The notes under the pieces were generated by a model. The model saw only the letters and a list, made by a program, of their open reading frames with translations, searched no databases and was not told where the DNA came from. Made by a program: the position numbers and the translations under genes. A stretch of DNA of 10,499 bases. It comes from an uncultured Bacilli bacterium. GTDB taxonomy: Bacteria; Bacillota_I; Bacilli_A; RF39; UBA660. The stretch spans positions 1 to 10,499 of the forward strand of contig CALVRP010000041.1 in NCBI GenBank assembly GCA_944358665.1. The letters are read 5' to 3'. Below, piece after piece: positions 1-5,263 of this stretch; position 1 is the first letter of the stretch, and the number at the start of each line of letters is the position of its first letter.

Positions 1-17
1 TATATAAAATTTATTTA

Positions 18-57
18 ACTCCAAAAATTTTAAAAATTACCGTTTTTGGAGTCTTTT
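18..57. terminator. AT-rich hairpin, possible terminator of a gene left of the window
   Basis: ACTCCAAAAA at 18-27 pairs perfectly with 43-52 around a 15-base loop. On the plus strand only four T follow, and on the minus strand an imperfect AT stretch follows, so termination would be weak either way. It could end a plus-strand gene lying left of the window, or be part of a larger structured element covering 1-165. Confidence 0.35.
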
Positions 58-158
58 GGCGTGGGATTATTTCCATTTATGACAAAACTATTAAAAAGTG
101 CTTGACTTTTTATAGTTAGCCTCCTAAAAAACAAAAAAATATTCTCGTGAGAGAACAT
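30..158 (-). CDS. candidate 42-residue small protein, unrecognised
   Basis: This minus-strand ORF starts MFSHENIFLF and ends PKDSKNGNF before TAA. A hydrophobic, basic first half is followed by a polar Asn/Pro/Lys tail. The ATG lies 13 bases past a TATAAT box with a 17-base spacer to CAGACA, and a weak AAAGAG precedes it, giving the short leader seen at other genes here. Against it: the coding stretch contains two stable hairpins (86-117 and 142-155), and the plus strand is also open in one frame from the window start to a TAG at 117-119. That pattern fits a structured RNA or decayed gene equally well. I do not recognise the peptide. Confidence 0.2.
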   Translation of the reverse strand: MFSHENIFLFFRRLTIKSQALFNSFVINGNNPTPKDSKNGNF

Positions 159-164
159 TTGGCT
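86..164. other. two hairpins in a hairpin-rich intergenic segment
   Basis: The first hairpin pairs AACTAT (86-91) and AAAAAGT (93-99) with ACTTTTT (105-111) and ATAGTT (112-117), with one bulged base and a 5-base loop. The second is TTCTC-GTGA-GAGAA at 142-155, enclosed by AGCC (118-121) and GGCT (161-164). On the minus strand the second is followed by a T-rich run, so it could terminate or attenuate there. On the plus strand the enclosing stem is followed by CTTTTT. An AGGAGG-like string (minus strand, 120-125) has no start codon at normal spacing. Confidence 0.4.
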
Positions 165-171
165 CTTTTTA

Positions 172-200
172 ATTATAACATATATTTTATCGTTTGTCTG
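172..200 (-). promoter_or_regulatory. sigma-A-type promoter reading leftward
   Basis: The minus strand has CAGACA (195-200; 4 of 6 consensus bases), a 17-base spacer and a perfect TATAAT (172-177). It would start a transcript near 165 that runs through the 42-residue ORF and hairpins at 18-158. Confidence 0.45.
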
Positions 201-226
201 GTATTTAAATAATTTAATTTAAATTT

Positions 227-266
227 AAGAAAAAAATAAAGGCAAATCAGACGCATCCAATTTGCC
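227..266 (-). terminator. rho-independent terminator for leftward transcription
   Basis: On the minus strand GGCAAAT (266-260) pairs with ATTTGCC (247-241) around a 12-base loop and is followed by a long T-rich run (240-227). It lies 74 bases past the stop of the metallopeptidase-like gene and is the natural end of its transcript. A second, mutually exclusive hairpin uses part of its 5' arm (see the unit at 227-300). Confidence 0.75.
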
Positions 267-300
267 TAGGTGTAGCCTAAAGGCATTCAACGCAATTCAC
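227..300 (-). ncRNA. candidate small structured RNA with alternative hairpins
   Basis: A GC-richer island in very AT-rich DNA reads leftward from a possible promoter (TTGATG 329-334, 16-base spacer, TATATT 307-312 preceded by TG) to the terminator at 227-266. Inside, TGCC (285-282) and TAGG (279-276) can pair with CCTAGGCA (270-263), a hairpin with two bulged bases. This consumes the first bases of the terminator stem, so the two folds exclude each other, as in attenuators. It matches no RNA family I know. It may simply be the 3' untranslated end of the 340-1158 gene, because the proposed promoter is weak. Confidence 0.22.
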
Positions 301-339
301 ATTTATAATATATCATAATGTTTAAAAACATCAATAATG

Positions 340-1158
340 TTATTTTATATATTTTTTAGTGTCTTCTATAACAACTAGTCCTTTATCAATTAGACTTTTA
401 ATAATTTTGATGGTTCCGATTGGAACTACTTCGACTTCAGCTAAAGTAAAACCATTAATATATTCATTAATTTTATCTTCATCACTATCTTCCCCTTTTT
501 GCGATAACTTGTTCATATAAGCTTTATATAAAAATAAAACACAATTGTCAATCAGTTCTTGTAAATCAGCTTCAGTTATTTTATTATCATCTCTTTCGGC
601 AACAAATGTATAATAATCAAGATTTCTAAAAAAATTAGAAGTTTCTTCATCTGATGTATATTTTTCTAATTCCTCAAAAATACTTTCATCTCTTGGACTA
701 AAGTAATGTTCCTTTAAAAGAGATTCTCCAAGTATTTTTTCTATTTGTTTTAAAAAAATTCTTTCAATATAATAATCGGTAGCGGTTCCAAAATAACGTT
801 CACATAAAAGTTCGGTGTAACCTTCATTTAATCCTCGGCCATATTCCTGGTTGTTAGAAGTATTAATGGCTAAAAATCCATCATATAAAATATTATTTTT
901 TTTAGTTCTGCTAGCCATATGGAAGAGTTCGTGATAAAAACTCTGTAATTTAAAACTTTTAGGCGTTAGAATTATTTTATTTGTTTTATAGTCGTAGGCC
1001 GCATCTGCATTAGGGGAATCGTTTATTGCATCACTTTCGTATATTTTTAGTGTTTTTAAATTTCTGTAAAAATTATCTAGACATATATTTGAATCTTGTT
1101 TTAAAACTTCTATAAAATAGTTTATTTCAGCTCTATATTTTTCAATCACATTTTTCAT
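340..1158 (-). CDS. HExxH zinc metallopeptidase-like protein, cytoplasmic
   Basis: The 272-residue protein has no signal peptide or membrane segment, so it should act in the cytoplasm. The zinc-binding motif HELFH is at residues 76-80, inside a hydrophobic helix-like context (FYHELFHMAS). About 30 residues later comes NEGYTE (111-116), whose glutamates suit the third zinc ligand of a gluzincin. The rest, rich in Glu/Lys helices, shows no family I can name. The start is firm: AAAGGAG (1170-1176) precedes the ATG and a consensus promoter lies at 1188-1216. The gene is a single unit ending in a terminator. The neighbouring XRE gene recalls ImmA/ImmR regulator-protease pairs, but the tRNA lies between them on the opposite strand to the regulator, so the link is weak. 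Metallopeptidase fold likely; substrate unknown. Confidence 0.8.
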   Translation of the reverse strand: MKNVIEKYRAEINYFIEVLKQDSNICLDNFYRNLKTLKIYESDAINDSPNADAAYDYKTNKIILTPKSFKLQSFYHELFHMASRTKKNNILYDGFLAINTSNNQEYGRGLNEGYTELLCERYFGTATDYYIERIFLKQIEKILGESLLKEHYFSPRDESIFEELEKYTSDEETSNFFRNLDYYTFVAERDDNKITEADLQELIDNCVLFLYKAYMNKLSQKGEDSDEDKINEYINGFTLAEVEVVPIGTIKIIKSLIDKGLVVIEDTKKYIK

Positions 1159-1187
1159 AATTCTAAACGCTCCTTTCTGATTTTTGT

Positions 1188-1216
1188 ATTATAATATCTT
1201 TTAAATTCCTTGTCAA
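1188..1216 (-). promoter_or_regulatory. consensus promoter of the metallopeptidase-like gene
   Basis: The minus strand shows a perfect TTGACA (1211-1216), a 17-base spacer and a perfect TATAAT (1188-1193). Transcription should start near 1181, just before the AAAGGAG ribosome site at 1170-1176. No operator is obvious, and the gene should be strongly and constitutively transcribed. Confidence 0.85.
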
Positions 1217-1272
1217 ATACATTCTGCGTGTTAATCTTTAATTAAAATGAATTGGTAATTGGCGATTTATCA

Positions 1273-1303
1273 TAAAATAAAAACTCAAACCAAAGTTTGA
1301 GTT
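1273..1303 (-). terminator. rho-independent terminator of tRNA-Thr
   Basis: On the minus strand AACTCAAAC (1303-1295) pairs with GTTTGAGTT (1290-1282) around TTTG and is followed by TTTTATTTT. It begins 12 bases past the tRNA CCA end, making the tRNA a single-gene transcript. Confidence 0.85.
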
Positions 1304-1314
1304 ATTATCAATAA

Positions 1315-1388
1315 TGGTGCCACAAGTAGGAATCGGACCTACGTTAAAGCATTACCATTGCTTCGTAATACCATTATACTATTGTGGC
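1315..1388 (-). tRNA. tRNA-Thr, anticodon GGU, unusual body
   Basis: All four arms fold. The acceptor GCCACAA/TTGTGGC has 7 pairs with discriminator A and an encoded CCA. The D stem is 3 pairs with G18-G19 present, the anticodon stem is AAGCA/TGCTT, and the T stem is GTAGG/CCTAC. The loop ATGGTAA gives anticodon GGT (GGU), reading ACC and ACU threonine codons. G1-C72, C2-G71 and A37 suit threonine. Two positions are odd. The T loop is TCCGATT, with C where pseudouridine 55 is nearly universal, and the 15-48 pair would be A-C. The short D stem with AATGGTA resembles glycine tRNAs more than the usual threonine body. Strong promoter and terminator suggest it is expressed. Confidence 0.9.
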
Positions 1389-1401
1389 AAGTAACACTAA
1401 C

Positions 1402-1430
1402 ATTATATCAGCTATATTAATTTAATGCAA
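1402..1430 (-). promoter_or_regulatory. promoter of tRNA-Thr
   Basis: The minus strand reads TTGCAT (1425-1430), a 17-base spacer and a perfect TATAAT (1402-1407), 14 bases before the mature 5' end. This is a typical strong stable-RNA promoter. Confidence 0.85.
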
Positions 1431-1503
1431 TAAAAAATAAAATATTTCTGGAAACTATAACGCGGATTTCTTGTTACCGGATTTTTTCTTCCAAAAATGC
1501 CAT

Positions 1504-1519
1504 TATAATAATGGGTGAT
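1504..1519 (+). promoter_or_regulatory. -10 box and ribosome site deciding the XRE start
   Basis: TATAAT at 1504-1509 would start transcription near 1516, and GGGTGAT (1513-1519) is the ribosome site for ATG 1523. The longer reading frame starting at ATG 1511 would lie at or before the transcript start and has no ribosome site. No good -35 is visible. A GC-rich patch at 1450-1480 upstream could be an operator, but I cannot show it. Confidence 0.5.
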
Positions 1520-1522
1520 ATA

Positions 1523-1771
1523 ATGACAGCGTTTAAACGTGATTTCAATTTTGATGATGATTATATGACCAAAGTGTCAGCTAACATCAAAAAATATCGC
1601 AAAGAAGCGGGTATTACTCAGGAGCAGTTAGCAGTAGATATTGATCGGTCATATGATTTTATGCGAAGATTGGAATTCAAAAAGGGAAAAATAGGTTGCT
1701 CTTTAGAAACATTATATCGTATAGCGGTGGTTCTAGGACAACCAATAGATAATTTTTTCAAAGAACCTTAA
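1523..1771 (+). CDS. small XRE-family DNA-binding regulator
   Basis: At 82 residues, it is essentially one helix-turn-helix domain. The fold is the lambda repressor/Cro (HTH_3) type: NIKKYRKEAG leads into ITQEQLAVDI with the recognition helix around RSYDFMRRLE (residues 42-51), then a fifth-helix region SLETLYRIAVVLGQPIDNFF. Binding DNA as a dimer is the family norm. There is no sensor or ligand domain, so it may respond to a partner protein or simply autoregulate. I chose ATG 1523 because GGTGAT precedes it at proper spacing and the upstream ATG (1511) overlaps the promoter. A terminator follows at once, so it is a single-gene unit. Its target is unknown; the divergent tRNA and the downstream membrane gene are the nearest candidates. 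Confidence 0.85.
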   Translation: MTAFKRDFNFDDDYMTKVSANIKKYRKEAGITQEQLAVDIDRSYDFMRRLEFKKGKIGCSLETLYRIAVVLGQPIDNFFKEP

Positions 1772-1785
1772 AAGTTCCTTTTTTT
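1763..1785 (+). terminator. terminator overlapping the XRE stop codon
   Basis: GAAC (1763-1766) pairs with GTTC (1774-1777) over a small loop, followed by seven T (1779-1785). The short stem is offset by the strong T run. It overlaps the last codons and the TAA. Confidence 0.55.
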
Positions 1786-1792
1786 ATGTAAT

Positions 1793-1820
1793 TTGACAAA
1801 AAATAAAAAAAGTATATAAT
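1793..1820 (+). promoter_or_regulatory. consensus promoter of the membrane protein gene
   Basis: It consists of TTGACA (1793-1798), a 16-base spacer and TATAAT (1815-1820), with both boxes perfect. The start would fall near 1827, giving a leader of about 20 bases with GAGGGGG as ribosome site. Confidence 0.85.
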
Positions 1821-1847
1821 AAGCATCATAAAAAAGAGGGGGATTTT

Positions 1848-2702
1848 ATGGAATATTTAGGATATTGGTTAGCAACAGTTATTGCTAGTTTTATAGGTGA
1901 AATTGCCAATGATCTTAGAGTTTTTAAAGATGCGGCTAGTGCTGGGTATAAAATTAATTTAAATCAAACGACAGAAGGAAAAAATCAAATTTTTTCAAGC
2001 TATACTAATTTTATGTTTTTCAAAATGTTATTACCACTGATTAATATTATAGAGGTATATAAAAATATAATAGTTTATAATAATAACAAAGAAATGCTTA
2101 TCGAACAGCTACATGCACAGGATAAATTAGAAGTTATGAGTACAAATGAAAGGGCAGAATGGTTAAAAAAACCAACTGCTTTAAATGCCATTATTGTTCC
2201 TATACGATATAAAAGAAGATTGGAACAAGCTACAACTATTAAAATGGTAAGTGATGAAAAAAGCTGGGAGATGACTTTTGAGTTAGGTGACGAACTTTTA
2301 AATAAGGCCAATAAGGACGATATTACCATTTTCGAAGCTAGGGGAGCAGCTTATGGTATGTCTGATGACGAGAGGAGAAAAGAAATTTTAAACATTTTAG
2401 CTAGTCTTTCTTTTTCCGGTGATTCTAAAAACTTTATGATGCTGCTACTTATATTAAAAGGTAGAGGTAATACCTTTGTTGTAAATCTAGGTAAAGAAGA
2501 ACAGCAGGAAGAAGATAATGAAAGGGATAATAGCACAAGAGGAAAAATCGATGAATTAAAAACAATTCAAGATGAATTAATGAATGAATCTTCCCTCGAA
2601 GAGCAAGAAAAAGAATCTGATGAACAGCAGATTTCAGGCTGGCAAAAAACATTGAACTCAAAGAAAATAGGAAGTCATTATGGGACTAGAAAAAAACGGT
2701 AA
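1848..2702 (+). CDS. unrecognised membrane-anchored protein with charged C-terminal tail
   Basis: I do not recognise this 284-residue family. A hydrophobic stretch at residues 4-20 (LGYWLATVIASFIG) and a second at about 55-74 (FMFFKMLLPLINIIEVY) suggest one or two membrane segments. A mixed, probably cytoplasmic domain follows (80-212), with a short hydrophobic run near 197-203 (MMLLLIL). The tail from 216 to 262 is extremely rich in Glu, Asp, Gln and Lys, probably a coiled or disordered spacer, and the end is basic (GTRKKR). The start is clear: GAGGGGG sits 5 bases before the ATG, behind a consensus promoter. It lies just upstream of ftsA but has its own terminator, so a division role is only a guess from location. 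Confidence 0.7.
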   Translation: MEYLGYWLATVIASFIGEIANDLRVFKDAASAGYKINLNQTTEGKNQIFSSYTNFMFFKMLLPLINIIEVYKNIIVYNNNKEMLIEQLHAQDKLEVMSTNERAEWLKKPTALNAIIVPIRYKRRLEQATTIKMVSDEKSWEMTFELGDELLNKANKDDITIFEARGAAYGMSDDERRKEILNILASLSFSGDSKNFMMLLLILKGRGNTFVVNLGKEEQQEEDNERDNSTRGKIDELKTIQDELMNESSLEEQEKESDEQQISGWQKTLNSKKIGSHYGTRKKR

Positions 2703-2721
2703 CAAAATGTTACTGCTTTTT
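2697..2721 (+). terminator. rho-independent terminator before ftsA
   Basis: CGGTAAC (2697-2703) pairs with GTTACTG (2709-2715), including one G-T pair, around AAAAT and is followed by CTTTTT. The stem includes the TAA stop of the upstream gene, so it separates that gene from the ftsA transcript. Confidence 0.75.
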
Positions 2722-2837
2722 AATGTTTAAAATTCCATATTTTTCCTATATATACTTTTATTAGTTATTAGGGAGAATAAAAACAGTTATAAAATGAAAA
2801 AAATATCATTTTTTGTCTTTTTTTCTTCGGATTTTAC

Positions 2838-2866
2838 TTTTCTTTTGCCTAAAATTATAGTATAAT
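2838..2866 (+). promoter_or_regulatory. likely ftsA promoter
   Basis: A perfect TATAAT (2861-2866) sits 28 bases before the ftsA start, with only a weak TTTTCT (2838-2843) at 17 bases' spacing. The missing -35 could mean activator dependence or a modest constitutive level. The rest of 2722-2893 is AT-rich with no gene I can support. Confidence 0.45.
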
Positions 2867-2893
2867 TACTTGTAGACTGTAGGAGATGATGGT

Positions 2894-4135
2894 ATGGAGC
2901 ATGTTTACTCGAGTATCGATATCGGTAGTGATACAATTAAATTAGTTGTTTGTGAACTTTATAAAAATCATTTAAATTTACTTGCAGCAACTAGTACCCC
3001 AGCTAAAGGAATAAAAAGAGGGTTAATTGTTGATCCCAAATTAGCAAAAGAAGCAATTAAAAATGCTTTTGACGAAGTAGAAGATATGCTTGGTATTCGA
3101 ATAAATAAGGTAATTGCTTCCGTACCTAATTATTTTGCAGAATATACAATTATAAACGGTCAGGTAAAAGTTGCTGATAATATAATAACTAATAAAGATA
3201 TGGTAGAAGCTTACAAAGACGGTATTCGTAAAAGTATACAGCCAAATAGAGAGTTTGTTAATATTGTACCAATTGATTTTAAAATTAATGAAAAAACAAT
3301 TATGAAAGATCCAAAAGGTTTTCCAGGACAAACTTTAGAAGCAAGAGCAATGATGATAACAACACCTAAGAAAAATGTTTATTCTGTGGTTAGTATATTA
3401 GAAAGCATGGGTATAGAAGTTGTCGACATTTCTACAAGTGCAATCGGTGACATTTATTCTTTTAAGAATAAAGTTATTGATGGTTCAGTCGGTGCAATGG
3501 TTAATATTGGAGCCGGAACGACCTGTATTAGTATTTACAATAGATCTATCCCTATTAATACTAGTGTTGTTAATATTGGTGGTTTAGATATTGACAAAGA
3601 TATTGCCTATGCTTATAAGGTTAGTACGCCTGATGCCAAAAAGATTAAAGAAAAGTTTGCTTTAGCATATCAAAAAAATGCTGACGTTCATAATACGTAT
3701 GAAGTTACTAATTTTGAGAGAAAAAAGATTAAAATTAATCAATTAGAAGTTTCAAAAATAGTAAATACAAGTTTAAATAAAATTTTAGAAAAAATAAAAG
3801 AAGAAATAAATGATTTGACTAATAATGAAGTAAAGTATATAATAATTACAGGTGGAATTAGTAATTTAGAAGATATTGAATATTTATTTCATCGTTCATT
3901 AGGGGCTAAAGTAAATATTGGAAAAATTAAATTGTTAGGTGCTAGAAATAATAAATATAGTACAGCTATAGGTAATATTATTTATTTTATTGAAACACTT
4001 AAATTAAAAGGACAAGAATATACGATGATTAGTCGTGATGACATGGAAGTGCTAGCAACCCCAAATAAACATTTGGTAAGCACATCAGAAGATACAATGC
4101 TCGGCAAAGTATTTGGATACTTTTTCGGCGAATAG
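2894..4135 (+). CDS. ftsA: cell division protein FtsA
   Basis: Actin-like ATPase that tethers FtsZ to the inner face of the membrane and helps recruit the later divisome. Its 413 residues are close to the usual 420-440. The phosphate-1 loop is DIGSDTIKLVV (9-19). The 1C domain typical of FtsA follows (about 85-160, containing FVNIVPIDF and FPGQTLEARAM). The phosphate-2 loop is NIGAGTTCISIY (204-215), and the adenosine site contains IIITGGISNLE (316-326). The C-terminus MLGKVFGYFFGE is the short amphipathic helix that binds membrane, after a variable linker. AGGAG sits 8 bases upstream of the ATG. ftsZ begins 12 bases after the stop, its ribosome site overlapping the ftsA stop, so the two are co-transcribed and probably translationally coupled. 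Confidence 0.97.
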   Translation: MEHVYSSIDIGSDTIKLVVCELYKNHLNLLAATSTPAKGIKRGLIVDPKLAKEAIKNAFDEVEDMLGIRINKVIASVPNYFAEYTIINGQVKVADNIITNKDMVEAYKDGIRKSIQPNREFVNIVPIDFKINEKTIMKDPKGFPGQTLEARAMMITTPKKNVYSVVSILESMGIEVVDISTSAIGDIYSFKNKVIDGSVGAMVNIGAGTTCISIYNRSIPINTSVVNIGGLDIDKDIAYAYKVSTPDAKKIKEKFALAYQKNADVHNTYEVTNFERKKIKINQLEVSKIVNTSLNKILEKIKEEINDLTNNEVKYIIITGGISNLEDIEYLFHRSLGAKVNIGKIKLLGARNNKYSTAIGNIIYFIETLKLKGQEYTMISRDDMEVLATPNKHLVSTSEDTMLGKVFGYFFGE

Positions 4136-4147
4136 GAGGAGTTTTAA

Positions 4148-5200
4148 ATGTTTGGATTAGAAATGGATCAATTAGCAAGAATCAAAGTAATTGGAATTGG
4201 TGGCGGCGGATGTAATGCCGTTAATCGAATGATAGAATCAGGAGTACAAGGTGTTGACTTTATTGTCGCTAACACCGATTTACAAGTGTTAAATAATTCA
4301 CTTGCCGAAACCAAAATACAAATAGGTACAGAACTTACAAACGGATTAGGTGCTGGTGCTGATCCTAAAATCGGTAAGGAGGCAGCTTTAGAGTCAAAAA
4401 ATGAATTAGAAGAAGCTTTAAAAGATTCTGATCTTGTATTCATCACTTGTGGTGAAGGTGGCGGAACTGGAACGGGAGCAGCTCCAGTAATTGCTGATAT
4501 TGCGCAAAGCAAAGGAGCTCTTACTGTGGGAATTGTTACCAAACCATTCTCATTTGAAGGTAAAAAAAGAATGCAACAAGCCCTTGAAGGAATTGAGGAT
4601 TTAAAGAAACATGTAGATACTTTAATCGTTGTTCCTAATGATAGATTAAGAGAAATTATTGATAAATCAACACCACTTTTAGATTCATTTAAAGAAGTTG
4701 ACAATGTTTTAAGAAGAGGTGTACAATCAATCTCTGATTTAATTGCAGTACCAGGATTAATAAACTTAGACTTTGCCGATGTTAAAGCGGTTATGGAAAA
4801 ACGTGGAAGTGCGTTAATCGGAATTGGCGCTGGTGTTGGTGAAGATAGAGCTATCGAGGCAGCCAATCAAGCAGTATTAAGTCCACTTTTAGAAACTAGT
4901 ATTGATGGGGCAACTGATGCTATTATCAATGTAACTGGTGGTCCTAATTTAACTTTATTTGAAGTTGAAGAAGCCGCAGAAGCTATTAGAAAATCTGCTG
5001 GAAATGATTTAAATACTATATTTGGTGCGGTAATTAATGAAAACTTTACCGATGAAATAATTGTTACGGTAATCGCAACTGGTTTTGAAGACAAAGAAAA
5101 AGAAATGGCTCATGCTAGTAGCGATGACTCTGACCTTAATTCTATTTTAGATGATGATGATTCAGCAATTCCTTCATTCTTAAGAAAAAGAGGTTTATAA
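4148..5200 (+). CDS. ftsZ: cell division GTPase FtsZ
   Basis: Tubulin homologue that polymerises into the Z ring at midcell. At 350 residues it is slightly short because the C-terminal linker is brief. Nucleotide contacts are visible: GIGGGGCNAVNRM (16-28), ANTD (41-44), the tubulin signature GGGTGTGAAP (104-113) and the T7 loop NLDFAD (206-211) that completes GTP hydrolysis in the next subunit. The conserved tail DDSAIPSFLRKR (337-348) is the FtsA-binding peptide, matching the gene next door. One oddity: the residues before the signature are CGE, where AGM is usual. AGGAGGAG overlaps the ftsA TAG and sits 6 bases before the ATG, so ftsZ should be translated at a higher rate than ftsA. A strong terminator follows. 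Confidence 0.98.
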   Translation: MFGLEMDQLARIKVIGIGGGGCNAVNRMIESGVQGVDFIVANTDLQVLNNSLAETKIQIGTELTNGLGAGADPKIGKEAALESKNELEEALKDSDLVFITCGEGGGTGTGAAPVIADIAQSKGALTVGIVTKPFSFEGKKRMQQALEGIEDLKKHVDTLIVVPNDRLREIIDKSTPLLDSFKEVDNVLRRGVQSISDLIAVPGLINLDFADVKAVMEKRGSALIGIGAGVGEDRAIEAANQAVLSPLLETSIDGATDAIINVTGGPNLTLFEVEEAAEAIRKSAGNDLNTIFGAVINENFTDEIIVTVIATGFEDKEKEMAHASSDDSDLNSILDDDDSAIPSFLRKRGL

Positions 5201-5201
5201 T

Positions 5202-5240
5202 AAAAAGATTACTTTGAGTTAACAAGGTAATCTTTTTATT
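5202..5240. terminator. bidirectional terminator between ftsZ and the surface protein gene
   Basis: AAAAAGATTAC (5202-5212) pairs with GTAATCTTTTT (5227-5237), an 11-pair stem carrying T runs in both directions. It ends the ftsA-ftsZ transcript and can also stop the convergent gene at 5264-6247. Confidence 0.85.
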
Positions 5241-5263
5241 TAGATAAATTATCATAATAAGTG

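Noticed and set aside
241..285. attC-like integron site or CRISPR repeat
   Set aside because: The palindrome lacks the conserved attC core ends, occurs once, and there is no repeat array or integrase.
340..1771. ImmA/ImmR-like protease-regulator pair, mobile element near a tRNA
   Set aside because: The genes are on opposite strands with separate promoters and a tRNA between; no integrase and no repeat of the tRNA 3' end is visible in the window.
2075..2661. Three minus-strand open frames opposite the membrane protein gene
   Set aside because: Low-complexity Ser/Leu products on the strand opposite a gene with a clear promoter, ribosome site and terminator.
2794..2865. 23-residue hydrophobic ORF between the membrane gene terminator and ftsA
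   Set aside because: GGGAGA is about 17 bases from its ATG, too far, and the peptide is just T-rich DNA translated; the ftsA -10 box overlaps its stop.
3041..3331. Minus-strand open frame opposite ftsA
   Set aside because: Phe/Ile/Tyr-rich translation of antisense AT-rich codons, with no ribosome site.
4168..4866. Long minus-strand open frame opposite ftsZ (232 codons)
   Set aside because: It mirrors the codon bias of ftsZ, lacks a ribosome site and promoter, and its serine/proline-rich product looks like a reverse-frame shadow.
4867..5094. Minus-strand open frame opposite the ftsZ C-terminal half
   Set aside because: Antisense shadow of a certain gene with no start signals.
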